Shown here: positions 1 through 8,439 of the stretch, piece after piece | Layout: the number at the start of each line of letters is the position of its first letter | Numbering within the stretch: position 1 is the stretch's first letter | Origin: Comamonadaceae bacterium | Lineage (GTDB): Bacteria; Pseudomonadota; Gammaproteobacteria; Burkholderiales; Burkholderiaceae_C | DNA length: 8,439 nt | Direction: 5' to 3' | Assembly (NCBI GenBank): GCA_947460065.1 | Contig: CANHGF010000084.1 | Span: forward strand, 1 to 8,439 | Position numbers and translations under genes: made by a program | The notes under the pieces: model-generated | Database searches by the model: none | Told to the model about the DNA's origin: nothing | What the model saw: the letters and a program-made list of their open reading frames with translations, nothing else

Positions 1-222
1 CACGCTGGCAAAGGCCAGATAGGCAGAGGCCGCACCGGTGCTTCGCATGCTGTAGGCCGCGCCGATCAGGCCCAGGATCAAGGCCGCCGAGGCCAGCAGC
101 AGGCTCCAGCGAAAGCTCGAGGCCTTGAGCCGCACCAACCACAAGATCGCACCGGTGCCCAGCCACCAGCTGAGCAGAGCAAAGCCACAGGCCGCAGCGA
201 TGGACTCCATGAATTCAGGCAT
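1..222 (-). CDS. puhE: Photosynthetic complex assembly protein PuhE, N-terminal part (gene runs off the left edge)
   Basis: Only the first 74 codons are in the window, and the frame is open to base 1. The product begins MPEFMESIAAACGFALLSWW and shows hydrophobic stretches at about residues 9-30, 38-57 and from 63 on, so it is a multi-span inner-membrane protein. The segment WWLGTGAILWLVRL (19-32), followed by a Trp-rich turn and a second helix, is typical of the PuhE (DUF3623) family, whose members promote reaction-centre/LH1 assembly and pigment balance. I chose ATG 222 because AAAGG lies 7 bases upstream; the in-frame ATG at 210 has no such site. It follows acsF by 50 bp on the same strand, the usual place for puhE in purple proteobacteria. 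The identification rests on the N-terminus and on context, and the rest of the gene cannot be checked here. Confidence 0.85.
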   Translation of the reverse strand, partial: MPEFMESIAAACGFALLSWWLGTGAILWLVRLKASSFRWSLLLASAALILGLIGAAYSMRSTGAASAYLAFASV

Positions 223-272
223 GGGCAGGCCTTTGCTTCACAAGAGGACGGTGCGCGCAGCTCATGCCCGAC
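223..272. other. 50-bp gap between acsF and puhE
   Basis: This is the longest non-coding stretch in the window. It contains the weak AAAGG site of puhE. I see no stem-loop followed by a T run, no evident promoter boxes and no TGT-N12-ACA (PpsR/CrtJ-type) palindrome, so read-through from acsF into puhE is the simplest reading. A weak promoter here cannot be excluded by eye. Confidence 0.5.
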
Positions 273-1391
273 TCACCAGACCGGGGCCATCCGGGTCTGC
301 TGCGGCAACTCGTTGGACTTAACCGGCAGCAGGAATAGCGTGCCGAAGGTCCAGACCGCCCGCAGCGCATGCACGCCCTGCAGCAGCAGGCCGACCGGAC
401 CGCCCCGCACCTTGGCACGCTGATGGGCCAGGGAAATCTGCAGCAGCTTGTCCATGCCGCGCCGAAAGCTCGGGTGATCAATGTCGAGCTCCACCGGAAA
501 AACCTGACGGCAAATCTGCGAGGTGATGCGAAACACCTCGTAGTCGTATTCGGTCGAATGCAGACCCATGGCCTCATGCAAGAGCGGGCGGCTGTGGTCA
601 CGCACATACATGGTGGCATAGACCGCCAGCAGGAAAAACCGGATCCACAGGCGGTTGACGCCGCTGAGCAGCTTGGGGTCGGCGCGCATGATCAGGGCGA
701 ACGACTCGCCATGCCTGAACTCGTCGTTGCACCAGCGCTCGAACCAGCGGAAGATGGGGTGAAAGCGCTTGTCGGGATGCTTTTCGAGCTGGCGGAAGAT
801 GGTGATGTAGCGGGCGTAACCGATCTTCTCCGACAGATAGGTCGCGTAAAAGATGTACTTGGGCTTGAAGAAGGTGTAGCTCTTGCTTCGCTTGAGTCCG
901 CCCAGGTCTATGCCCAGGTTGAAGTCCTTGAGCGACTGGTTGATGAAGCCGGCATGGCGAGACTCGTCGCGGGCCATATAGGTCATCAGCTGTCGGATGT
1001 CCGGATTCTTGATGTTCTTGCGAATCTCGTTATAGAGAATGCAGCCAGAAAATTCGGAGGTCAGCGAGGAGATCAGGAAGTCGATGAACTCCTGGCGCAG
1101 CTCGGGGCTGAGCTGCGGCATCAGCTGCTTGACCTCTTCGGCAAACTGCGCGTCGCGCTGAAAGTGGTCGTGGTTGTTGTCGCCTTCGTATTCGGCCATC
1201 ATCACGTCCCATTCGGCGCGGACCGGCTCGATATCGAGGCGGTCAAAGGCGGCAAAGTCGGTGGTGTAGAAGCGGGGCGAGAGCACGGTATTGACCAGGG
1301 CACGAGCGGTGGCATCGGCCGAGCTCTCGACCCGACTCATCAGCAGGTCAACATGGTCGGTGTTGCGGTCGTTGGCAATGGCGGCATTCAT
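273..1391 (-). CDS. acsF: Oxygen-dependent Mg-protoporphyrin IX monomethyl ester cyclase AcsF
   Basis: A 372-residue diiron oxygenase that forms the isocyclic (E) ring of bacteriochlorophyll, converting Mg-protoporphyrin IX 13-monomethyl ester to divinyl protochlorophyllide with O2. Likely iron ligands are visible: Glu113 (SEFSG), Glu143 and His146 in RDESRH, Glu188 (LSEKIG), and Glu224 and His227 in NDEFRH. The two ExxH motifs and the spacing fit the AcsF family, as does the length. Hydrophobic stretches at about 247-263 and 339-357 suggest membrane association. The start ATG overlaps the puhC stop as ATGA and is preceded by AAGGAG at 7 bases, so the start is secure. It sits between puhC and puhE, tying an O2-using pigment step to reaction-centre assembly genes. 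No partner subunit (Ycf54 or BciE type) is encoded in this window. All key residues are present and the frame is intact. Confidence 0.97.
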   Translation of the reverse strand: MNAAIANDRNTDHVDLLMSRVESSADATARALVNTVLSPRFYTTDFAAFDRLDIEPVRAEWDVMMAEYEGDNNHDHFQRDAQFAEEVKQLMPQLSPELRQEFIDFLISSLTSEFSGCILYNEIRKNIKNPDIRQLMTYMARDESRHAGFINQSLKDFNLGIDLGGLKRSKSYTFFKPKYIFYATYLSEKIGYARYITIFRQLEKHPDKRFHPIFRWFERWCNDEFRHGESFALIMRADPKLLSGVNRLWIRFFLLAVYATMYVRDHSRPLLHEAMGLHSTEYDYEVFRITSQICRQVFPVELDIDHPSFRRGMDKLLQISLAHQRAKVRGGPVGLLLQGVHALRAVWTFGTLFLLPVKSNELPQQTRMAPVW

Positions 1392-1867
1392 GGTTTGACT
1401 CCTTGATGCGAGGACGAGGGCGGCAGTCCGACGCGGTGCAGCTGGGCAAACACCGCCGCATTGCCCGCGCCGAAAGATTCGAGATGGATGCGCTCACCGG
1501 TAGCCGGGTCGCGCAGCACGAGCTTGCCGTCCACATAGGCCGACAGCTCAAAAGGGGTTTGGGGGCCGAGGTTGCGACGCAGCCGCTCGCGAGCGAGGGT
1601 GCGCAGCGCGCCACGGGCAAAGCCATGTTCGCCCTGTAGCAGCGCCACCTCTTTTTGAGTGGCAGCGTCGATGACACCGATATCGCCACCGGGCCGGTCT
1701 TCAAAGCGCAGCAGGCGCTGCCACTTGAGATCACCCAGGGGCTCCTGCTGCACAGGCTGCTGACGCTGCCAGGCCACCGCCGCCATGATCAGCACCACCA
1801 AAGCCAAGCCCAGCCACAGAGGCCAGGGCCTGCTGCGAACGGTGGGCATGGGCTTGACGATGCTCAT
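1388..1867 (-). CDS. puhC: Photosynthetic complex assembly protein PuhC
   Basis: A 159-residue protein with a short basic N-terminus, one membrane helix at about residues 15-33, and a C-terminal domain expected in the periplasm. PuhC family segments are clear: [18 protein letters not shown] (51-68), a GFxRGxLRxLARER block (82-95), and a PF-DG-L-DP-TG-SFG stretch at about 105-135. PuhC is known from Rhodobacter and Rubrivivax as a factor for reaction-centre/LH1 assembly; its exact mechanism is unknown. I prefer ATG 1867. A longer form from TTG 1882, overlapping the puhB stop, is possible, but no Shine-Dalgarno precedes that codon. ATG 1867 itself has only a weak GAG 10 bases upstream, so translation probably depends on ribosomes finishing puhB 11 bases earlier. 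The 3' end overlaps acsF by 4 bp. Confidence 0.9.
   Translation of the reverse strand: MSIVKPMPTVRSRPWPLWLGLALVVLIMAAVAWQRQQPVQQEPLGDLKWQRLLRFEDRPGGDIGVIDAATQKEVALLQGEHGFARGALRTLARERLRRNLGPQTPFELSAYVDGKLVLRDPATGERIHLESFGAGNAAVFAQLHRVGLPPSSSHQGVKP
1399..1404 (-). promoter_or_regulatory. Shine-Dalgarno site of acsF
   Basis: AAGGAG on the minus strand lies 7 bases before the acsF ATG and inside the 3' end of puhC. It fixes the acsF start and gives the gene a strong initiation site of its own besides coupling through the ATGA overlap. The same hexamer and spacing recur at puhA and bchL. Confidence 0.85.
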
Positions 1868-1878
1868 GGCGGTGCAGC

Positions 1879-2541
1879 TCAAGCGGTAATCGGCTGGGAC
1901 AGGCCCTGCACCGATTTGGGCGGGGCCTCGCCCTGTGGGCCCAACAGCGCAGCTTCACCCGGGTTGGCTGCGCGCCAGGCCTGGGCGATCTTGCCCGCCA
2001 CTGCAGCGGCATCAGCAACACAGCGCAGGCTGGGCTCTGGGTTCTTCAGATGCCAGGCACGGGCATGCGGCCACAGGTGAAGATAGGCAATCCGGTCTGG
2101 CTCTTTGATGCGCAGGGCGATATCGCCACAGCCGCGCCCTCTGGGCTTGAGGGCCGCCCCCGCAAGCCGGATCAAGGGCAAATTGAAGGTCATGGTCAGC
2201 ACAATGCCCACCCGCATCACCAGCCGCTTGTTGGTTAGGGTGTAGAGGCAGGTGTGGCAGGCAAACCAGGCAATGGCGGTCAGCATGCCGACTGCCGTCA
2301 GCGCCAGCATGGCGCTGGTCATGAGTGAAGCCAGGATGAGATCGGCCGCTTGATGCCGTATGACCAGCCCTTGCAGAGCGATCATGAGCACAAAGTAGAT
2401 CGCCAGCTTGCGCACATGAAAGGCGTGCAGGGCCAGTTGGCGCCAGTCCGGGGCGCCCTGCCAGAGGATCTTCTCACCTGCCGGCAGCGCTTCGGGCAGG
2501 CCTGGGGCTGCCTCGAACTCGTGTTCGTGCTGCTGGCTCAA
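1879..2541 (-). CDS. puhB: Reaction-centre assembly protein PuhB, starting at TTG
   Basis: A 220-residue membrane protein needed in relatives for efficient assembly of the reaction centre and hence the RC-LH1 core. The N-terminus has the PuhB pattern HEHEFE-GLPEALPAGEKILWQG (5-29). Two hydrophobic segments follow at about 46-62 and 68-93. Then comes a bacterial PH-like stretch, YTLTNKRLVMRVGIVLTMTF (100-119), and the family segment LWPHARAWHLKNPEP (156-170). The C-terminal 25 or so residues are Pro/Gly/Ala-rich and probably disordered. The start is TTG overlapping the puhA stop (TTGA), with AGGAG 8 bases upstream. No ATG or GTG codon near the N-terminus keeps the conserved HEHEFE region, since the next Met is residue 53, inside the first helix. 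The start is therefore well supported despite the rare codon. The gene lies between puhA and puhC, as in other purple bacteria. Confidence 0.93.
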   Translation of the reverse strand: MSQQHEHEFEAAPGLPEALPAGEKILWQGAPDWRQLALHAFHVRKLAIYFVLMIALQGLVIRHQAADLILASLMTSAMLALTAVGMLTAIAWFACHTCLYTLTNKRLVMRVGIVLTMTFNLPLIRLAGAALKPRGRGCGDIALRIKEPDRIAYLHLWPHARAWHLKNPEPSLRCVADAAAVAGKIAQAWRAANPGEAALLGPQGEAPPKSVQGLSQPITA

Positions 2542-3296
2542 AACAGCGGCTCCTGACGCTCGGGCGATGCGTAGAGCAGGCCGGCGCCGAAGTAGGCGGG
2601 AATCTTCTCTTCCTCGAGCATGGTGATCTGCTCGGGATGACGGGTGCTAGGCACGCCCTCAAACTGATGGGCAAACAGAGCATGCACCTGCACCGCCTTG
2701 CGCTGGATACGGGCAAACATGATGGGCACAAGCACCCGGCGGCCGCCCTGGGTCTGGACCTCCAGGTAGCGGAACATCATTTCCATGCGGTCCACCCACA
2801 GATCAACCACAGTGCCGGCCAACTCCCCATCACCGCCGTACACCGGCAGTCCACGCGGATCGGTATCGCGCACTGCGACGCTGTGGTCAGCAGCCACCCG
2901 CATGGGCACGATCTTGGCTTCACCATGGTGGGTCAGGTCGGGCACGTCGGCGCGCATGGCCCAGGCACCGGGTCCGACGCCAGCGAGCAGCGGGTTGCCC
3001 TGAGGTTCGATCGGCGCACCATTCCAGCCATGCGCTGCCTTGGCGCTGTACTGACCGTCGGGTCGATTGGCGTCAGGCGCAGGGATCTCGCGGCCGTCGT
3101 GCAACTTGTAGGTCACGGGCTCGGGCACAGGCCAGCCGGTGATCTTGGGCCCGTTTTCACGGCCGGAGTCCATGGGATAGCCCTCGCGGTGGTTTTCGCG
3201 GGCCAGGTAGTAGATCAGGCCGAAGAAAAAGATCCAGAATGCGTAAAGCACAAGCTGGGCAACGTCTACGTACTGCGTGATAGCGCCGGTTTCCAT
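2538..3296 (-). CDS. puhA: Photosynthetic reaction centre H subunit PuhA
   Basis: The 252-residue H subunit anchors to the membrane by one helix (about 11-31, VAQLVLYAFWIFFFGLIYYL) and caps the cytoplasmic face of the L/M subunits, where it helps deliver protons to quinone QB. The short periplasmic start METGAITQYVD is typical. The PRC-barrel-like cytoplasmic domain contains GLPVYGGDGELAGTVVDLWVD (149-169) and RYLEV (176-180). Glu172 and Arg176 match by local motif alignment the Glu/Arg pair (H173/H177 in Rhodobacter sphaeroides) near the QB proton path. Length is normal for the family. ATG 3296 is preceded by AAGGAG at 7 bases. It follows lhaA after 46 bp and overlaps puhB by 4 bp. A promoter inside lhaA, as known for Rhodobacter puhA, is possible but I cannot identify one by eye. 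Confidence 0.98.
   Translation of the reverse strand: METGAITQYVDVAQLVLYAFWIFFFGLIYYLARENHREGYPMDSGRENGPKITGWPVPEPVTYKLHDGREIPAPDANRPDGQYSAKAAHGWNGAPIEPQGNPLLAGVGPGAWAMRADVPDLTHHGEAKIVPMRVAADHSVAVRDTDPRGLPVYGGDGELAGTVVDLWVDRMEMMFRYLEVQTQGGRRVLVPIMFARIQRKAVQVHALFAHQFEGVPSTRHPEQITMLEEEKIPAYFGAGLLYASPERQEPLF
2550..2554 (-). promoter_or_regulatory. Shine-Dalgarno site deciding the TTG start of puhB
   Basis: AGGAG on the minus strand lies 8 bases before the TTG at 2541-2539 and inside the last codons of puhA. It is the main sequence reason for accepting TTG as the puhB start. Confidence 0.75.
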
Positions 3297-3303
3297 GGTG
3301 GTT

Positions 3304-3309
3304 CTCCTT
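3304..3309 (-). promoter_or_regulatory. Shine-Dalgarno site of puhA
   Basis: AAGGAG on the minus strand, 7 bases before the puhA ATG, in the 46-bp gap after lhaA. It is a strong site, fitting a structural subunit needed in quantity, and it fixes the start. The rest of the gap (3297-3342) shows no convincing hairpin or terminator. Confidence 0.85.
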
Positions 3310-3342
3310 CAGTCAGGGCAAGCGTGCAGGTTCATGCGGGGT

Positions 3343-4776
3343 TCAGCCTGGCATCTCGGCCAGGCCCAGGGGGCGGGGGCTGCGGCTGAGATCCTGATGA
3401 CGCTTGACCAGAGGGCCAAGCGCAATCAGCACCACAAACAGCAGGTACATCTCAAAGTGAAAAACAAAGCTGTAACCGGTGATCGGCGAATCCAGGCTCT
3501 GGCCCAGCCAGCCAGACTGGGCCAGGGCGCCAACCAGGTCGCGCAGCACACCACCGACGACCATGGCCAGTCCGGCTGCAGTGGCCTGCACCGCACCCCA
3601 GGCGCCCAGCACCAGGCCGGTCATCTCTTTATCAGGCATCTCCATCGCATTGAGGAGCATGCCGACTGAAAAAAGTCCGCTGGCCAGGCCGATCAGGGCC
3701 GCACCGAAGCGGAACATCCAGGCCGACTCGAGCGGCGCTGAAAAAATCACACAGGCAAAAGCCGGCAGGCCGAGCAAGGCGCCGATGGCGGCGAGCCGGC
3801 AGGTATCGAGCCCTCGGGCCGCCAGGCGCGAGGACCAAAGGAAGGCCAGCAGGCAGCCACCTGCCGTCAGTGCAGTCAGAGAGGAAGTCCAGCCCACATC
3901 CAGGCCCAGCACCTCGCCGCCGAAGGGCTCGAGCACGATGTCCTGCATGCTAAATGCGGCAGTGCCCAGACCCACCGTCCAGAGGAAGCGGCGCATGCGC
4001 GGCACCGCCATGAGCCGCTGCCAGTTGCGTGCAAAGCCCCCGGCCTCGCGCTCGCCGCGGCTGGGTGCTCTGGCCTCCTGCTTCCACAGCGAAAGCAAGT
4101 TGAGCACGATCACCATCACCGCCGAGCCCTGCACCACCTGGATCAGGCGCTTAGGAGTGAAGTCGCTCAGCATCCAACCGAGCAGGGCACTGCCGACCAT
4201 CAGGCCGAGCAAGAGCATGGCATAAAGCAGGGCCACGACCCGCGGGCGCTTGTCCACCGGGGCCACATCATTGGCAAGCGCCAGGCCGGCGGTTTGAGCG
4301 ATCTGCATGCCGGCGCCCACCAGCAGGAAGGCCAGTGCTGCGCCCAAGCGGCCGAACCACAAAGTGCCCTCCGGTGGGTCCGACAGCAAGAGCAAAGCAA
4401 AAGGCATCATGGCCAGGCCGGCGAACATCAGCAGGCTGCCCATCCACAGGTAGGGCAGGCGCCGGAGGCCCAGGGCCGAGGGATGGGTGTCGCTGCGGTA
4501 GCCGATGAAGGCGCGCGCCGGCGCGAACAGCAGGGGCAGACCCACCGACAGCGCGACCCACCAGGCCGGCACGCCCAGCTCGACGATCATCACCCGGTTG
4601 AGCGTGCCCACCAGTAAGGCGGTGGTCATGCCGATGGCGGCTTGGAAAAGGGACAGGCGCAGCAAACGATCCAGCGGCAATTCGCTGGAAGCCGCATCGG
4701 CAAAGGGCAGATGCCGATGGGCAAACGCCACCAGCCAGGCCGGTGGCTTGAGGAAGGACTTTTTCAAGCGTGCCAC
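3343..4776 (-). CDS. lhaA: LH1 assembly protein LhaA (PucC/MFS family)
   Basis: A polytopic inner-membrane protein of about 477 residues, of the PucC/LhaA branch of the major facilitator superfamily, with roughly twelve hydrophobic segments. Family signatures are LPFADAASSELPLDRLLRLS (23-42), the loop GYRSD (92-96), ANDVAPVDKRPR (168-179), and MQDIVLEPFGGEVLGL (277-292). Known relatives are required for normal LH1 antenna assembly and may bring bacteriochlorophyll or antenna polypeptides together; transport itself is unproven. No ATG exists near the N-terminus. I chose GTG 4776, which has AGG 7 bases upstream. TTG 4782 (two residues longer) and TTG 4767 (TTGA overlap with the bchM stop) are alternatives. 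With GTG the gene overlaps bchM by 13 bp in another frame. The position between bchM and puhA is the standard one in purple photosynthesis clusters. Confidence 0.93.
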   Translation of the reverse strand: MARLKKSFLKPPAWLVAFAHRHLPFADAASSELPLDRLLRLSLFQAAIGMTTALLVGTLNRVMIVELGVPAWWVALSVGLPLLFAPARAFIGYRSDTHPSALGLRRLPYLWMGSLLMFAGLAMMPFALLLLSDPPEGTLWFGRLGAALAFLLVGAGMQIAQTAGLALANDVAPVDKRPRVVALLYAMLLLGLMVGSALLGWMLSDFTPKRLIQVVQGSAVMVIVLNLLSLWKQEARAPSRGEREAGGFARNWQRLMAVPRMRRFLWTVGLGTAAFSMQDIVLEPFGGEVLGLDVGWTSSLTALTAGGCLLAFLWSSRLAARGLDTCRLAAIGALLGLPAFACVIFSAPLESAWMFRFGAALIGLASGLFSVGMLLNAMEMPDKEMTGLVLGAWGAVQATAAGLAMVVGGVLRDLVGALAQSGWLGQSLDSPITGYSFVFHFEMYLLFVVLIALGPLVKRHQDLSRSPRPLGLAEMPG

Positions 4777-5468
4777 TGCCAAGCCTGAGAAGTGTAAAAA
4801 CCGCTCTTGATGCGCTGGGTTGCGCCCTCACGCCATCCGAGCGGGCCCAAGCCCTGGACCAGCCCGCTGCGCAAGACCGGCTCGGACACCGGTGTGAGCG
4901 AAGGCGAACGGTCGCTGCGTGGGAACAGACGCCCCAGGCCATGCATCACGGCCAGAGCCGGCGTGCGCGGCGCGAAGGTGAACAAGATGGACTGCTCGGT
5001 GCGGTCGGCCAGGCGCTGCATGGCCTCAACCATGTGCGGCACGTCATAGTGAATCAGCGAGTCCATGGCCACCACGTGGTCAAACCGGCCCCACTCCGGG
5101 GCCAGCATGTCGCCAGCGCGAAAGTCGATGCGCCCGGGGCCACTGTGCCCCTGCGCCGCATAGCGCTCGGCGGCCAGCTGAACCAAGGTGGGCGACAGAT
5201 CAATGGCGAGGACTTCAGCGCCGCGCTGAGCCGCCTCCATGGCCAGCGCACCGGTACCGCAGCCGGCATCGAGCAAACGCATGCCGCGCATATCCTGTGG
5301 GAGCCAGGACAGCAAGGTGGCGCGCATCTGATCGCGCCCGGCCCGCACGGTGGCGCGGATGCGACCCACCGGCGCATTGGAGGTCAGCCGCTCCCAGGCT
5401 TTGGCCGCTGTGCGGTCAAAGTAGGTTTCGATCTGTTCGCGGCGCTGCAGGTATCCGGTGCTGTTCAT
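4764..5468 (-). CDS. bchM: Mg-protoporphyrin IX O-methyltransferase BchM
   Basis: A 234-residue SAM-dependent methyltransferase that esterifies the 13-propionate of Mg-protoporphyrin IX, the step between Mg chelatase (BchH) and the cyclase (AcsF), both encoded in this window. The Rossmann-type SAM site is visible as motif I, LLDAGCGTG (65-73), with the acidic residue Asp90 ending strand 2 (VLAIDLS). AMDSLIHYD (134-142) and the C-terminal SGFYTSQAW (222-230) are typical of BchM/ChlM. ATG 5468 lies one base after the bchL stop (TGACATG). A GTG at 5501 would add 11 residues overlapping bchL; they do not resemble the family N-terminus, while MNSTGYLQRREQIETYFDR does. The ribosome site is weak (GGGG 10 bases upstream), so coupling to bchL is likely. 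Confidence 0.96.
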   Translation of the reverse strand: MNSTGYLQRREQIETYFDRTAAKAWERLTSNAPVGRIRATVRAGRDQMRATLLSWLPQDMRGMRLLDAGCGTGALAMEAAQRGAEVLAIDLSPTLVQLAAERYAAQGHSGPGRIDFRAGDMLAPEWGRFDHVVAMDSLIHYDVPHMVEAMQRLADRTEQSILFTFAPRTPALAVMHGLGRLFPRSDRSPSLTPVSEPVLRSGLVQGLGPLGWREGATQRIKSGFYTSQAWQWHA

Positions 5469-5469
5469 G

Positions 5470-8439
<2,970 letters not shown>

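Noticed and set aside
369..1406. Long plus-strand open frame (345 codons) antisense to acsF
   Set aside because: It lies almost wholly opposite a clear acsF, has no Shine-Dalgarno before its ATG, and its Gln/His/Val/Leu-rich product looks like the reverse reading of GC-biased codons.
3309..3335. Eight-codon open frame (MNLHACPD) just before the puhA ribosome site, as a possible leader peptide
   Set aside because: It has no ribosome site of its own and no run of regulatory codons, and such a short frame is expected by chance in 46 bp.
2637..3389. Plus-strand open frame of 250 codons antisense to puhA
   Set aside because: It is the mirror of puhA, with a His/Gly/Val-rich product and no family resemblance.
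4514..4525. Perfect 12-bp GC palindrome CGCGCCGGCGCG inside lhaA
   Set aside because: It encodes part of the conserved Ala-Pro-Ala-Arg-Ala stretch (residues 85-89) with preferred GC-rich codons, has no T run after it, and similar GCCGGCGC clusters occur elsewhere (about 7998-8030), so codon bias explains it.

Overview
This window is the interior of a photosynthesis gene cluster from an aerobic or facultative anoxygenic purple bacterium. All nine recognisable genes lie on the minus strand. Read in the direction of transcription (right to left) they are bchH (3' part), bchL, bchM, lhaA, puhA, puhB, puhC, acsF and puhE (5' part). The GC-rich, strongly codon-biased DNA and the order bchHLM-lhaA-puhABC-acsF-puhE match what I know of Rubrivivax-type betaproteobacteria (Burkholderiales). 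I infer that group from family knowledge, not from a search, and do not name a genus.

Region by region: positions 8439-4764 hold bacteriochlorophyll synthesis genes. These are the large subunit of magnesium chelatase (bchH), the iron protein of dark-operative protochlorophyllide reductase (bchL), and Mg-protoporphyrin IX O-methyltransferase (bchM). Positions 4776-3343 hold lhaA, a PucC/LhaA-type membrane protein for light-harvesting 1 assembly. Positions 3296-1388 hold puhA (reaction-centre H subunit) and the assembly genes puhB and puhC. Positions 1391-273 hold acsF, the oxygen-dependent Mg-protoporphyrin monomethyl ester cyclase. Positions 222-1 hold the start of puhE, another assembly factor.

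The genes work as one unit. BchH inserts Mg into protoporphyrin IX, BchM methylates the product, AcsF forms the fifth (E) ring, and BchL supplies electrons for the next reduction. LhaA, PuhB, PuhC and PuhE help build the reaction centre-LH1 complex, of which PuhA is the cytoplasmic cap. The window is almost entirely coding. The only gaps are 46 bp before puhA and 50 bp before puhE, and most other junctions are overlaps or a 1-bp spacer, which points to a co-transcribed and partly translationally coupled superoperon. I see no RNA gene, mobile element, CRISPR array, long repeat or clear terminator.

I found no undescribed system. The points worth a second look concern expression control: non-ATG starts for puhB and probably lhaA, three identical AAGGAG-N7-ATG initiation sites at bchL, puhA and acsF, an acsF gene embedded among reaction-centre assembly genes, and weak or absent ribosome binding sites at several coupled genes.
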